NCBI GenBank assembly: GCA_944324345.1
Contig: CALUVT010000001.1
Coordinates: forward strand, 620,001-684,000
Length of the DNA stretch: 64,000 nucleotides
Direction: 5' to 3'
From: Candidatus Gastranaerophilales bacterium
Lineage (GTDB): Bacteria; Cyanobacteriota; Vampirovibrionia; Gastranaerophilales; Gastranaerophilaceae
The notes under the pieces were generated by a model. The model had not been told where the DNA came from and made no database searches. It was given only the letters and a program-made list of their open reading frames with translations. This document shows, piece after piece, positions 50,155 through 60,032 of this stretch; the first letter of the stretch is position 1; each line of letters begins with the position of its first letter. The position numbers and the translations under genes were made by a program.

Positions 50155-52122
50155 TTAGTCCTTACCAAATATCCACCATCCTTTTTGGGATGAAGTTTGT
50201 AGCTGAGGAGTCGGTTGATTTATTCTAAATGCGTTTTTAAACGGTGAATGAGTTGCAAATACACTTGTAGAGAGTGTATTTATGTATTTATTGCTTAAGT
50301 GTGCATAATCAAATAAAATTACTCCCTTTGCATTAACTTTTCTTGCTTCGTGAATTAATCTTATTAAATCCTCATCACTGCCACCCATAAATGTGACAAA
50401 CAGACCGGCATAAAAATCTGTATTTGCAGATTTAGTTCCAATTACGTCCATCATCATTTTGTTTGCAGTCTTTGAATCGCAGGTTAAAAATAGAGGAGTA
50501 AAACCGTTTAAATAACCTCTTGTTGACCATGTCTTCCAATCTTGCTGTTTTGTATTCAAAGCTGCTTGCCTGTCAGGGAAAATTACGGCACTTATATATG
50601 TATTTTTTCTTCTGCCTAAATCTCCAACTTTTTTTACCATATCAGTGATTTTTTGTCTTCTGTAATTGTCCCATTCAGACCATAAAGGATCAGCTTTTGT
50701 TATTTCTACAGGATCAACCCCAAAAATCATTTTGAATTCATTTCTTGCATAATCAGTGTACCCCCAGCTATTTAATTCTGAGCCTGAAACACAATTTGGG
50801 TACCTTATATAATCAATATTTATTCCATCAGGTTTATATGTTGTTATAATTTCATCAATTAATTTTGTTAAAAAGTCTTGAACATAAGGATTTGCAGGAT
50901 CTAAGAAATATCCGTTATGTTCTGATGTTGACTTAGAAGGTTCTACAGAGTCTGCTTCTTTTTTGATTTTGTTACCCCAGGAAGGGTTCATACCAAGTAT
51001 GCTCTGAGCATTATCTTTGGGATTTTGTGCTCCTACGTAAAATGTTTCAAACCATATATGAATTTTTATGTTACGTTTATGTGCCTCTTTTATCCATATT
51101 TCCAGAGGATCAAAACCTTTGAACTGTTCATATTGTTGAGTAAAACCGTATGCTTCCATCGTTTTGCTCGGAAAAATTGTTTTCCCGTGAAAATATGTCT
51201 CTAAAAATATGGTGTCAATACCGGCTTTTTTTACTCTGTTAAGAGTATCTTCTATTGCCGATTCACTCTTTTCTGTCGGTCGCAGCCATATTCCTTTTAA
51301 TTCTCCGCTTTTGTATGGAACTGCACTTTTTATTGCATCGTTAGCAGCTTCTATTGCAAGTTTTGAATATTTTTGTACTTCTTCAGGACTTTTACGTGCT
51401 TTTTTTAAATAATTCTTTGCATCTGCTATATAACTCCCGGGGATTTTCCAATTGTAATCAGGGCTTACATTTTTGTAATAGCTTAGCATCTGCTCTGCTT
51501 CAAAAATTTTTTTCTCTGTTTCAAAAATATAGCTTTCAGAAGTTGTGTATGTATAAATTATGTTTGTAGCTTTGTCGATATAAATCTTTGTCCCGACTTT
51601 TATGCTTGAATTTATCCAGTTTTTAGCACGCCCGTGGCCGCTTATTACTATCCCATTGGGGGGAATTAAAGAATCTGCTCCAGAAAGTTCTGTTACGGTA
51701 TTTCCTTCAACTATGGCTTCTGCACCAAACTCATTTGTATTTGTTCTTGGCCCGTAATTGGGAGTATATACAACCAGCTGGTTTATTCCTCGTGCTCCGG
51801 GCAGGTAACTCCCTGTTTTGTTTGAAAGTGCTGTCGGATCTATAGAATTAACAAGGTTTTTCGTATAGCTAAAGACAACTTCATTTTTAGCAGGTTCATA
51901 CTTTTTAAATACAGGAGGGGTATCATCCGGGACAATAACAAGCGGAGCTTCATTTAAAACATTATCTTCCTGATTTTCATTTAAAGTAACTTGTGTTTGA
52001 TTATTACTCCGTGCACTTGTAACCAAAATCGGGTTGACATCATCTGCTAAAGTGTACGAACCCGATAATATCACAAATAAAAATGTTAGTATAAATATAA
52101 ATTTAAATTTCCATAATCTCAT
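50155..52122 (-). CDS. Secreted GHL10-type glycosyl hydrolase-like protein (DUF187 family)
   Basis: 655 residues with a signal peptide (about 1-27, ending TLA). An N-terminal beta region is followed by the (beta/alpha)8 GHL10 barrel. Barrel landmarks are KGIWLRPTEKSESAIEDTL, IDTIFLETYFHGKTIFPS, IKIHIWFETFYVG, PDGINIDYIRYP and GVILFDYAHLS. Related proteins act on cell-surface polysaccharides. Start chosen at ATG 52122 because GGGAG lies 7 nt upstream and a signal peptide follows directly; a longer ATG (52164) lies in the upstream gene. It overlaps no gene with this start and likely belongs to an operon with the TPR and lipoprotein genes. Confidence 0.82.
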   Translation of the reverse strand: MRLWKFKFIFILTFLFVILSGSYTLADDVNPILVTSARSNNQTQVTLNENQEDNVLNEAPLVIVPDDTPPVFKKYEPAKNEVVFSYTKNLVNSIDPTALSNKTGSYLPGARGINQLVVYTPNYGPRTNTNEFGAEAIVEGNTVTELSGADSLIPPNGIVISGHGRAKNWINSSIKVGTKIYIDKATNIIYTYTTSESYIFETEKKIFEAEQMLSYYKNVSPDYNWKIPGSYIADAKNYLKKARKSPEEVQKYSKLAIEAANDAIKSAVPYKSGELKGIWLRPTEKSESAIEDTLNRVKKAGIDTIFLETYFHGKTIFPSKTMEAYGFTQQYEQFKGFDPLEIWIKEAHKRNIKIHIWFETFYVGAQNPKDNAQSILGMNPSWGNKIKKEADSVEPSKSTSEHNGYFLDPANPYVQDFLTKLIDEIITTYKPDGINIDYIRYPNCVSGSELNSWGYTDYARNEFKMIFGVDPVEITKADPLWSEWDNYRRQKITDMVKKVGDLGRRKNTYISAVIFPDRQAALNTKQQDWKTWSTRGYLNGFTPLFLTCDSKTANKMMMDVIGTKSANTDFYAGLFVTFMGGSDEDLIRLIHEARKVNAKGVILFDYAHLSNKYINTLSTSVFATHSPFKNAFRINQPTPQLQTSSQKGWWIFGKD

Positions 52123-52126
52123 TTTA

Positions 52127-52792
52127 CTACTCCCTGATATTATGATAATAGTCTGATTTATCATAATTTAATTCGTTTAATGAATGTATTTTTTCTCCAA
52201 TTTTAGGGTCAGCTTTCATATTATAGGAAATCTCATAGAATTTTTTTGCATTCGATAAATCTGCCAATTTTTCGTATATGGTTGCAAGTCTTAAATTAAA
52301 GTCATAAGTTCTTAAGACCCCGTTTTTATAAGCTATCTTGTAATGATACAAGGCTTTTTTATAGTCGTTTCTTTTGTAGTAGTAGTCCCCAAAGTAAAAA
52401 TTTGCCATAGTAGCATCTTTGCTGATGTTTAATGCTTTATAAAAATTCGTTTTTGCAAGCTCAGAAATATTTTTTTCGTCATAAATTTTCCCAAGTTTTA
52501 TATATATATCAATATCAGACGGGGTAATCTGAGAGAGAATGTAATAACCTTTTAGTGCAGAGTTAATATATCTTTCTTTTTTTAGTTTATCTTTGGTTCC
52601 AAAATAAAGAAAGAAATTTCTATCAGCTTCTCTTTTAATAACTTTCGGATCCATTTTTGAATAGCCTGAAAAAGGCTGCAAATAATCATCATCTAAACCT
52701 TGTACGGCTTGAGCTTGGGTATTTACAATCATATTAAGAATAAAAAACAGAAGTGTGGTAATTGTTATTATTGTCTTTTTACAGGTCATCAT
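52127..52792 (-). CDS. Secreted TPR-repeat protein
   Basis: 221 residues. Signal peptide about 1-28 (ending TQAQA), then helical pairs that fit three to four tetratricopeptide repeats (IDIYIKLGKIYDEKNISELAKTNFYKAL, then FYFGDYYYKRNDYKKALYHYKIAY). It would be a periplasmic adaptor. Its start overlaps the end of the 52779 gene by 14 nt, so it is translationally coupled; it precedes the GHL10 gene by 4 nt. Confidence 0.78.
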   Translation of the reverse strand: MMTCKKTIITITTLLFFILNMIVNTQAQAVQGLDDDYLQPFSGYSKMDPKVIKREADRNFFLYFGTKDKLKKERYINSALKGYYILSQITPSDIDIYIKLGKIYDEKNISELAKTNFYKALNISKDATMANFYFGDYYYKRNDYKKALYHYKIAYKNGVLRTYDFNLRLATIYEKLADLSNAKKFYEISYNMKADPKIGEKIHSLNELNYDKSDYYHNIRE

Positions 52793-53099
52793 ATCTTGAA
52801 GTAGTATTTATATTGTGGTCGTTCATGAATGAGTGATCATCCATGGCCGGATCTATATACATGAAAAACTTCCTTACATATTTTACAACCGGCTGATTAT
52901 AGTATTCTTTTTCAATATTTTCTGGAAGTGGTTCACCGCTGATTTGGGCTACAGACTTTTCAACCGCACGCACTGTCGCATTTGAATACCCATGATTTTT
53001 CAGGTAATTGGCGTTTGTTGCATCGTCAACAGTTAATTCAGCACATGCCGGCAAAGTAAATACAGCGATTAAAGTTAGTATTAACAAATATTTTTTCAT
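52779..53099 (-). CDS. Small secreted protein, possible lipoprotein
   Basis: 106 residues. The N-terminus MKKYLLILTLIAVFTLPACA is a signal with a lipobox-like LPAC, though Pro at -2 is unusual. The rest is acidic and polar with no recognised domain. GAGGTG precedes the ATG. First gene of a three-gene run with the TPR and GHL10 proteins, so possibly a shared envelope function. Confidence 0.65.
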   Translation of the reverse strand: MKKYLLILTLIAVFTLPACAELTVDDATNANYLKNHGYSNATVRAVEKSVAQISGEPLPENIEKEYYNQPVVKYVRKFFMYIDPAMDDHSFMNDHNINTTSRYDDL

Positions 53100-53187
53100 T
53101 TACACCTCTGTCGTTTTATTCATTATAGTACGTTACATTAGCTGTTACAAAAATATTATAATTTCTTTACAAAAAACCTTCCATATA

Positions 53188-54243
53188 TTATTTATATGAT
53201 TTTGTTATAATTTCTTCTAATTTTTCAAGGAGTTGTTCTTCCGGAACTTTTGCGATGATTTCACCTTTTCTGAAAATAATTCCTTCCCCTACTCCTCCGG
53301 CTATCCCAAAGTCTGCATGGCGAGCTTCCCCAGGACCATTCACCGCACAGCCCATTGTGGCTATTGTGATTTGAGAATCTAGATTTTTGAACCTCTCTTC
53401 GACTCTTTTAGCAAGTTCTATTAAATTGATTCTGGTTCTCCCGCAGGTTGGACAAGATATAAAGTTTACCCCTCTTTTTCTCAGGCCTAGGCTTTTTAAT
53501 ATCTCAAAGCCAGCGGTAACTTCTTCTTCGGGATTTTCTGTTAAAGAAACCCTTATTGTATCACCTATTCCTTCAGCAAGCAATGTGCCGAGTCCTACTG
53601 AAGATTTAATCAGTCCGCTTCTTAATGTTCCTGCCTCTGTTACTCCAAGATGAAGAGGATATGGAATTTTGTCTGCTATGCTTCTATAGGCTTCTATAGT
53701 TGTTAGTACATCTGAGGATTTTAGTGATACTTTGATTAAATCAAAATCAAGGTCTTCAAGAATTTTTATGTGTCCTAAAGCACTCAAAACCATTTTCTCT
53801 GACAATGGAATATCTTTGTCTAAAAGATTTTTCTCCAAAGAACCTGCATTAACCCCTATTCTTATTGGAATGTTTTGCTGTTTTGCAAGAGAAACAACTT
53901 TTTCAACATTTTCTCTTTTCCCAATGTTACCAGGGTTTAATCTTAATGCATGAATTCCGTTATTAATACATTGAATCGCAAGTTTGTAATCAAAATGTAT
54001 ATCTGCGATTAGTGGCACAGGGGATTTTTTTACTAAAGTTTTAATTGATTCAGCCGCATCTTTATCAAGTACGGCAAGTCTGACAAGTTCGCATCCTCTT
54101 TCTGCCATTCTGTTTATTTGTTCTAAGGTCTTTTGTACATCCCTTGTATCGGTATTGCACATAGACTGTACGCTTATTGGGTTATTCCCGCCTATTTTTA
54201 CGTTTCCAATTTCAATTACTTTTGATTTTCTTCTGTTTATCAT
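53188..54243 (-). CDS. ispG: (E)-4-hydroxy-3-methylbut-2-enyl-diphosphate synthase
   Basis: 351 residues. Penultimate step of the MEP isoprenoid pathway. TIM-barrel N-terminal domain (IGGNNPISVQSMCNTDT, RLNPGNIG). C-terminal [4Fe-4S] cluster cysteines are in SCPTCGRT and MGCAVNGPGEARHADFGIAGG. Length matches the bacterial single-cluster type. It is the only MEP-pathway gene here. Confidence 0.96.
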   Translation of the reverse strand: MINRRKSKVIEIGNVKIGGNNPISVQSMCNTDTRDVQKTLEQINRMAERGCELVRLAVLDKDAAESIKTLVKKSPVPLIADIHFDYKLAIQCINNGIHALRLNPGNIGKRENVEKVVSLAKQQNIPIRIGVNAGSLEKNLLDKDIPLSEKMVLSALGHIKILEDLDFDLIKVSLKSSDVLTTIEAYRSIADKIPYPLHLGVTEAGTLRSGLIKSSVGLGTLLAEGIGDTIRVSLTENPEEEVTAGFEILKSLGLRKRGVNFISCPTCGRTRINLIELAKRVEERFKNLDSQITIATMGCAVNGPGEARHADFGIAGGVGEGIIFRKGEIIAKVPEEQLLEKLEEIITKSYK

Positions 54244-54284
54244 AATATATATAATATCACATAAATATTATTTGGAGGTTAATT

Positions 54285-55019
54285 ATGAAAGTAGCTGTAT
54301 TATCTGATATTCATGGGAATTTTCAGGCACTTGAAAGTGTACTTAAAGATATAGAACAAAATAACTGTAGCAAAGTATTATGTTTAGGGGATCTTGCTAT
54401 GGCCGGTCCTCAGCCGAGGGTAGTTATAGACTATGTCAGAAGTCAAAAGGATTGGGTAGTTATTCAGGGTAATACAGACAAAATGATTGCAGAATTTACC
54501 AAAGAAATTTTAGAGAATACAAAAAAGAATTTCCCGGTAATGGCGAATGCTTTATTGGATGATATTTTGTATATTGAAGATGACAGAAAAGAATATTTAA
54601 AAAATCTTCCGCCTCAAAAAGAGTTGGAAATAGAAGGGGTAAAGATTCTCATGGTTCATGGGTCTCCAAGACGTAATAATGAGGATATTCTCCCTAATAT
54701 GTCTTTAAAGCAGGTAGAAGAAATTTTGGATGGAGTCGACGCGGATTTAGTATTTTGCGGGCATACACATGTCCCTTGCGGATACCAGACAAACAAAAAG
54801 CAGACTGTTGTAAATGTTGGAAGTGTAGGAAGACCTATGACAAAGGAGCCTAAAGCTTGTTATGTTATTGCTGACATTCAAGACGGTGGTTTCTCCCTTG
54901 AACACAGGTTTGTTGATTATGACAGAGAAACTGCTGCCGAGATTATGAGGATGAGAGGTTTTGATGGTGCTGAAAAGCTGGCACAAATGATATTGGAACC
55001 TACAGAAAGACACATTTAA
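54285..55019 (+). CDS. Metallophosphoesterase, YfcE/calcineurin-like
   Basis: 244 residues. The dinuclear metal site is complete: SDIHGN (7-12), GDLAMAG, QGNTD, HGSPR and GHTHVP. The fold matches the YfcE/YmdB-like phosphodiesterases. The C-terminal part (GFDGAEKLAQMILEPTERHI) is longer than minimal YfcE. Substrate unknown. Good GGAGG ribosome site. It precedes the heptose-kinase-like gene, possibly in one transcript. Confidence 0.85.
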   Translation: MKVAVLSDIHGNFQALESVLKDIEQNNCSKVLCLGDLAMAGPQPRVVIDYVRSQKDWVVIQGNTDKMIAEFTKEILENTKKNFPVMANALLDDILYIEDDRKEYLKNLPPQKELEIEGVKILMVHGSPRRNNEDILPNMSLKQVEEILDGVDADLVFCGHTHVPCGYQTNKKQTVVNVGSVGRPMTKEPKACYVIADIQDGGFSLEHRFVDYDRETAAEIMRMRGFDGAEKLAQMILEPTERHI

Positions 55020-55070
55020 TTGCCAAAAATTTTGTTTGTGATAACATACTCTTATTAAAGGAAGTTTTTT

Positions 55071-56075
55071 ATGTATATAAATAAAGAACAATTAGTTTCC
55101 TATATAAAGAAATTAGCAGAGCCGAAAGTATTAGTTGTTGGCGATTTAGCCATAGATGAAATGATATACGGTAATGCCGAAAGGATTTCTAGAGAGGCTC
55201 CTGTTTTGATTTTGTTGCATTCGGAAACTAAACTCATTTTAGGTGCGGCATCAAATGCTGCTCATAATGTTGCAACTCTAAATGATGGAAAAGTTAGTGT
55301 TATAGGCGTATGTGGAGATGATTTTCAAGCAAGACAGCTGAGAGAAACATTTGAGGATGCTAATGTTAATTGCGGGTTGTTGGTTGTTGATCCGTCAAGA
55401 AAAACTACCACAAAAACAAGGATTTCAGGCTCAATTACTACGTCAATTACTCAGCAGATTGTTAGAATTGACAGGCAGACAAACGGTTTTTTAAATCCGG
55501 ATATAGAAGAAGAGGTTTTGAAACAAATAGAAAGAGCAATCCCAGAACATGATGCGGTTATTCTTTCAAATTATCACATTGGTACTCTTACTCCGCGTAT
55601 TATTCAAGAAACTATCAGGCTGGCAAATCAATATAACAAAGTCATAGTTGTTGATGCTCAAAAGGAATTAGACGTGTACAAAAATATTACGTCTATGACC
55701 CCGAACCTTCCTGATACTCAAAAATCTGTGGGTTTTGCTTTAGAAAGTGAAGAAGATTTGAAGCGTGCAGGTGACAAACTGTTATCTGAAACAAATGCAA
55801 AATCTATACTTATAACTTGCGGTGCTGATGGTATGTTTGTTGTAAGACCGCATGAAAATTACACAAAAATTCCGGTGTTTAATAAATCAGAAGTTTTTGA
55901 TGTTACTGGTGCCGGTGATACCGTTACTGCTGTTTACACTCTTGCTCTTGCAGCAGGTGCCGATCCTGTGTATGCAGCAATTATCGGAAATGTCGCCGCA
56001 AGTATCGTTGTTAAGCAATTTGGTTGTGCTACTACAACCATTGATGAAATTCTTGCCGCTGTAGAAAATTTGTAG
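55071..56075 (+). CDS. PfkB-type heptose-7-phosphate kinase-like protein (RfaE1/HldA)
   Basis: 334 residues of the ribokinase fold, closest in pattern to the kinase half of HldE: VLVVGDLAIDEMIYGNAERIS, REAPVLIL, LGAASNAAHNVA, and the catalytic motif DVTGAGDTV. HldE-type enzymes make heptose 1,7-bisphosphate for LPS inner core or surface glycans. There is no nucleotidyltransferase domain, so it is the single-domain form. The run that follows (ligase and aminotransferase) supports a glycan role. Substrate is inferred. Confidence 0.8.
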   Translation: MYINKEQLVSYIKKLAEPKVLVVGDLAIDEMIYGNAERISREAPVLILLHSETKLILGAASNAAHNVATLNDGKVSVIGVCGDDFQARQLRETFEDANVNCGLLVVDPSRKTTTKTRISGSITTSITQQIVRIDRQTNGFLNPDIEEEVLKQIERAIPEHDAVILSNYHIGTLTPRIIQETIRLANQYNKVIVVDAQKELDVYKNITSMTPNLPDTQKSVGFALESEEDLKRAGDKLLSETNAKSILITCGADGMFVVRPHENYTKIPVFNKSEVFDVTGAGDTVTAVYTLALAAGADPVYAAIIGNVAASIVVKQFGCATTTIDEILAAVENL

Positions 56076-56108
56076 CGGTTAAATAAAATTAATTATGGAG
56101 AGATTTAT

Positions 56109-56675
56109 ATGGAAAAATTTATAGAAATATTTAAAAAATTTAAGGCCGTTGATTTAATTATTATTCTAGGTGTAATTTTAGCATTGTGTGTCGGCTTTTT
56201 TACATACAAAAATTTCAGACAAACCGCTGACAAGCAGATTGAAGCTACATCTAAAATTTCTTTTCAAGTATTTATAAGAGGTGTTACTCTTACGGGTGAT
56301 GAAATACCTTTGAGAGCAGATGATACTACTTTTATCAGTATAAGAAATGTGCCGTACACTGATTTGAAAATTCTTGATGTAAAGGCTGAAAGAAAAAAGG
56401 TTGTTTTACCTATTTTAAACAGTAAAAAAGTAATGGTTGTTGAGGATGTTTCTCAGGCAAACATGTACGATATAACAGTTACATTAACCGATACCGCTAA
56501 GATTACAAAAGACGGTGCTGTTGTAGGCGGTAACAAGATTAAAATGGGATTGCCTATTACTCTAGAAGGAGAAGATTATAAATTTACCGGTACGGTGTCT
56601 GACCTGAAGGTTATGCCACTAGTTGATGATGATAAGTTCCATAGTTCTTTAAATACAAACGATGATGTTCAATAG
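56109..56675 (+). CDS. DUF4330-type membrane-anchored protein
   Basis: 188 residues. One N-terminal membrane helix (about 15-32), then a beta-rich extracytoplasmic domain (KISFQVFIRGVTLTGDEI and ALCVGFFTYKNF precede it). The layout matches DUF4330. It lies between the heptose-kinase-like gene and the O-antigen-ligase-like gene, and overlaps the latter by 14 nt, so a role in surface polysaccharide assembly is likely but unproven. Confidence 0.7.
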   Translation: MEKFIEIFKKFKAVDLIIILGVILALCVGFFTYKNFRQTADKQIEATSKISFQVFIRGVTLTGDEIPLRADDTTFISIRNVPYTDLKILDVKAERKKVVLPILNSKKVMVVEDVSQANMYDITVTLTDTAKITKDGAVVGGNKIKMGLPITLEGEDYKFTGTVSDLKVMPLVDDDKFHSSLNTNDDVQ

Positions 56676-57987
56676 TATTTTAAAATTAATTCATTCAAAA
56701 ACAGAATTTCTTTATGAAAACAGCTTATTTTTACAAAATATTGACAAGCTTATTTTCTTGTCAATTATTTTGGTGTTTGTGACATCTACCTGTATGTCTT
56801 CTGATGTGATAGGTTTTGTTGCGTTAATTACTGTTTTCTTGTCTTTTGTGAAGATTTTGACAAAACCTGATGAAAAATTAGAAATTAAAACTTTTGAATT
56901 ATGGCTGCTTGCCTACTTTATGACTGTAATTATAAGTCTAGCAGGTTCAACTTTGTTCCATCTTAGTTTAAAAGGTTTTTTTAAGACATTTACTTATATG
57001 GCTTTTTATTTTTCAATGGTGCAATATTTGAAAAATAATAAGGATAAGATTCCGTATATATTAGGAGCAATTGGGCTTTGCGTTTCTTTTGAGGCGGTAG
57101 TCGGGTTTTTACAAAATTTTGCACACGTTGAAGAAATTTCTACCTGGCAGGATGTTTCATCTTTAAATCCGGAAGAAGTAATGACCAGGGTTTATGGAAC
57201 TCTCAAACCGTATAATCCAAATTTGCTTGGAGGCTATTTTGTTGTAGGAATTCCTAGTTTGTACGCACTTGCGGCTATTTGTTTTTATGATAAAAAATAT
57301 AAAATTTCTTTTATGTGGCTTTTGTGTGCACTGTTATCCTCTGCAACTTTGTTTTTAACCGGTTGCCGTGGCTCTTATATGGGAATGATGGTTATTATGC
57401 TCGGGATATTTGCAGTTTCTGCTAAATATCTGTGGAAAAATTATAAACATATATATTTGAGTGTAGTTGGAGCAGTGGCTGCTTTTGCAACGTTGGTTTT
57501 ACTGTTTGTTTCTTCTTTAAGGGCAAGGGTTTTATCCATTTTTGCAATGCGTCAGGACTCTTCAAATTCTTTCAGATTTAATGTTTACCATTCATCTATT
57601 GACATGTTTAAGGATAATTGGCTATTGGGAATTGGTGTCGGAAATCAAAATTTCCGAGAAATATATGGACTTTATATGAAAACAGGTTTCGATGCATTGA
57701 GTGCATACAATATTTTCCTTGAAATTGCAGTAGAAAGCGGCATATTTGCTTTGATAGCATTCTTGGGATTTCTTGTAACACTTGTTAAAAATGCTGTAAA
57801 GTTTATTTTTAAATCTGAAGATGTAAAAAATGTTATTTTGGTTTCAGCCGGGATAATTTCAGTTTGTGCTGTTTGCGTTCATGGGATGGTTGATACCGTA
57901 TTTTTCAGACCTCAAATTCAGTTTGTTTTCTGGACTTTGGTTGCGATAATTTCTAATTTGTCAGATTGCAAAATGCTTGAATGTTAA
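56662..57987 (+). CDS. O-antigen ligase/polymerase family membrane protein
   Basis: 441 residues, about 11 membrane helices. A large extracytoplasmic loop (about 155-190) precedes the Wzy_C/WaaL region (GVGNQNFREIYGLYM, YNIFLEIAVESGIFALI). GCRGSYMGMM is typical of the family. It would ligate or polymerise surface glycans. The start ATGATG at 56662 overlaps the upstream gene. Confidence 0.8.
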   Translation: MMFNSILKLIHSKTEFLYENSLFLQNIDKLIFLSIILVFVTSTCMSSDVIGFVALITVFLSFVKILTKPDEKLEIKTFELWLLAYFMTVIISLAGSTLFHLSLKGFFKTFTYMAFYFSMVQYLKNNKDKIPYILGAIGLCVSFEAVVGFLQNFAHVEEISTWQDVSSLNPEEVMTRVYGTLKPYNPNLLGGYFVVGIPSLYALAAICFYDKKYKISFMWLLCALLSSATLFLTGCRGSYMGMMVIMLGIFAVSAKYLWKNYKHIYLSVVGAVAAFATLVLLFVSSLRARVLSIFAMRQDSSNSFRFNVYHSSIDMFKDNWLLGIGVGNQNFREIYGLYMKTGFDALSAYNIFLEIAVESGIFALIAFLGFLVTLVKNAVKFIFKSEDVKNVILVSAGIISVCAVCVHGMVDTVFFRPQIQFVFWTLVAIISNLSDCKMLEC

Positions 57988-58063
57988 GCTTTTATAAAGG
58001 CATGGAAAACCTGTGTTAAACTAATACTATAAACAATAAGAACGGCAGAAAAAGGAGAGAAAT

Positions 58064-59188
58064 ATGATACCTATTTTAGATTCAAAACGCCAATATGCAG
58101 TAATTGGCTCGGAAGTTGAAAAAGCTGTTTGTGAAGTTTTACGCTCGGGATCTTATATTCTTGGAGCTAACTGTAAAGCTTTTGAACATGAAATGGCAGA
58201 TTTTATCGGATGTAAATATACTGTTGGCTTAAATTCCGGAACAGATGCATTACATATAGCATTGCGTGCTTTAGATATAGGCAAGGGTGACGAAGTAATT
58301 ACAGTAGCGTTTACCTTCGTTGCAACGACAGAAGCTATCGGAATTGTTGGTGCAAAACCTGTTTTTGTAGACATAGATAAAGATACATTTAACTTGGACG
58401 CTTCAAAATTGGAAGCAGCTATTACTCCGAGAACAAAAGCAATTATCCCTGTTCATTTGTACGGTCAGCCTTGTGACATGGATACTATCATGTCTGTTGC
58501 AAGAAAACATAATCTTCATGTTGTAGAAGATTGCTGTCAGGCAATTGGGGCTTTGTATAAAGGTAAAATGGTAGGTACATTCGGAGATTTTGGATGCTTA
58601 AGTTTCTATCCTACAAAGAATTTAGGTGGTATGGGAGACGGCGGTCTTTTGATGACTAATGATGAAAAATTAAAAGATAGAGCTGTTGCATTAAGAAACC
58701 ACGGTGGAGCCATTCGTTATCACCATGATGAGATTGGTGTAAATAGCCGTCTTGATGAAATTCAAGCAGCAATATTACGTGTAAAATTACCTCACATAAA
58801 AGATTGGAATGAAGCAAGACGTAAACACGCTTATTATTACAATCAGTTATTTAAAGATTGTCCTGATGTTCAAACTCCAAAAGAGTTAGATAATACATAT
58901 TGTGTTTATCACCAATATACAGTTAAAATTCCTAACCGCGATGAAGTTCATAAAATGCTTCAGGAAAGAGGAATTGGTGCAATGCTTTATTATCCGATAC
59001 CGTTACATTTGCAAAAAGTTCATGAATATTTGGGCGTTGGTAAAGGTTCTTTGCCTGTGTCTGAAAAAAATACAGAAATGGTTATTTCCCTTCCAATGTT
59101 CCCTGAACTGACTGAAGAAGAACAAAGAACAGTCGCTTCAACTTTGATTGATTGTATTGAAAAATCAAAATCAAAAGCAGCTGTATAA
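58064..59188 (+). CDS. DegT/DnrJ/EryC1/StrS-family sugar aminotransferase
   Basis: 374 residues. PLP-dependent enzyme of the type that aminates nucleotide-linked keto-sugars. [32 protein letters not shown], the PLP lysine in [15 protein letters not shown], and [17 protein letters not shown] are all present. It ends the glycan run and is followed by a strong terminator. AAGGAGAG ribosome site. Sugar substrate not determinable. Confidence 0.9.
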   Translation: MIPILDSKRQYAVIGSEVEKAVCEVLRSGSYILGANCKAFEHEMADFIGCKYTVGLNSGTDALHIALRALDIGKGDEVITVAFTFVATTEAIGIVGAKPVFVDIDKDTFNLDASKLEAAITPRTKAIIPVHLYGQPCDMDTIMSVARKHNLHVVEDCCQAIGALYKGKMVGTFGDFGCLSFYPTKNLGGMGDGGLLMTNDEKLKDRAVALRNHGGAIRYHHDEIGVNSRLDEIQAAILRVKLPHIKDWNEARRKHAYYYNQLFKDCPDVQTPKELDNTYCVYHQYTVKIPNRDEVHKMLQERGIGAMLYYPIPLHLQKVHEYLGVGKGSLPVSEKNTEMVISLPMFPELTEEEQRTVASTLIDCIEKSKSKAAV

Positions 59189-59213
59189 AAATAACATACT
59201 GTTATAATTAAAA

Positions 59214-59249
59214 GACGATACTTAAAAGTTTTAAAGTATCGTCTTTTTT
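59214..59249. terminator. Bidirectional terminator
   Basis: Perfect 10-bp stem GACGATACTT (59214-59223) with AAGTATCGTC (59234-59243), then T6. The stop codon of the convergent 59248 gene lies in the T run. Confidence 0.85.
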
Positions 59250-59535
59250 ATGCAGTAAATATTTTTGTAGCAGTTTCAGGAGGTCTGAAAAACGGATTCA
59301 TCCCAACATTTCCTGCCCCATCGTTAAATTTTATATCAAGATTTGTCGAATTGAAGTTTGCAGTAGTGTGTTGAGCAGTGATTCCAAGGAATTGCTTCTG
59401 GTTAGAGAATTTATTCACTTTAGAATAATCATAGTCTGTATTTAAAAGAGTTATTTTTTCAACAGCAGAAGTTGATGCGGGTTGTACTCCGCTAATAGCT
59501 TCTATTCCGTTTAATCCGCCTTGTCCGTTAGCCAT
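59248..59535 (-). CDS. Small hypothetical protein
   Basis: 95 residues, polar, rich in Asn, Thr and Gly, with no signal peptide, helix repeats or known motif. It contains AGNVGMNPFFRPPETATKIF near the C-terminus. It lies 9 nt after the 59545 gene on the same strand, so the two form a small operon. Function unknown. Confidence 0.6.
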   Translation of the reverse strand: MANGQGGLNGIEAISGVQPASTSAVEKITLLNTDYDYSKVNKFSNQKQFLGITAQHTTANFNSTNLDIKFNDGAGNVGMNPFFRPPETATKIFTA

Positions 59536-59544
59536 TTTAACCTC

Positions 59545-59775
59545 TTATGCAAATATATCAAGAGTTCTCGGTATCTCTTCTCCAAACTCATTATATTGAG
59601 CTTGCGGCATACCGTTTACCTGCCCTTCACCGGCAAAACAAAGATAGCCGACTCCGAGTCCTTCTCTTGCTCCGACCCAGGCTTTTGCAGCTTCTTTATC
59701 TATATTGCCGATATGTTTATTGGCGTTAGTGTATGATTTGATAGCGTCTATTGCAGTGTACCCTGATATTGCCAT
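59545..59775 (-). CDS. Small hypothetical protein
   Basis: 76 residues. The N-terminal helix (YTAIDAIKSYTNANKHIGNIDKEAAKAW) is followed by a Gly-rich segment; the end FGEEIPRTLDIFA is acidic. No signal or known domain. First gene of the pair with 59248. Both are short, abundant-looking polar proteins; role unknown. Confidence 0.6.
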   Translation of the reverse strand: MAISGYTAIDAIKSYTNANKHIGNIDKEAAKAWVGAREGLGVGYLCFAGEGQVNGMPQAQYNEFGEEIPRTLDIFA

Positions 59776-60032
59776 GATGATTTTCCTATATTAATACTCT
59801 CATATATATAAAGTATATAATATTTTAATAATTGCGTTTTAGAAATTAATTACCTTAATATTTGTTAACATTCCTCTGCCGCATGTTTTTATACCCATAA
59901 AAAACAAAAAACTAACATAATGTTAAGTTTTGTAAAGTGTAAATTCTACACTATATGGGCGTTGTAGGATTTCGTAAAAATTTATAAAACAATTATATTG
60001 ACATTTAAAATATAGTATGTAATAATAATTAC
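59776..60032. other. Intergenic region with palindromes
   Basis: No gene seen. It holds the 13-bp palindrome TAACATAATGTTA (59913-59925) and an AGTGTA / TACACT inverted repeat (59936-59941 and 59947-59952). Both are possible regulator sites between the small-protein operon and the candidate sRNA. Confidence 0.4.
59998..60026 (+). promoter_or_regulatory. Promoter of the candidate sRNA
   Basis: TTGACA (59998-60003), 17 bp, AATAAT (60021-60026). Confidence 0.5.

Noticed and set aside
51658-51663. A run of six G in the GHL10 gene as another slippage site
   Set aside because: It is short, in frame and inside a continuous coding sequence.
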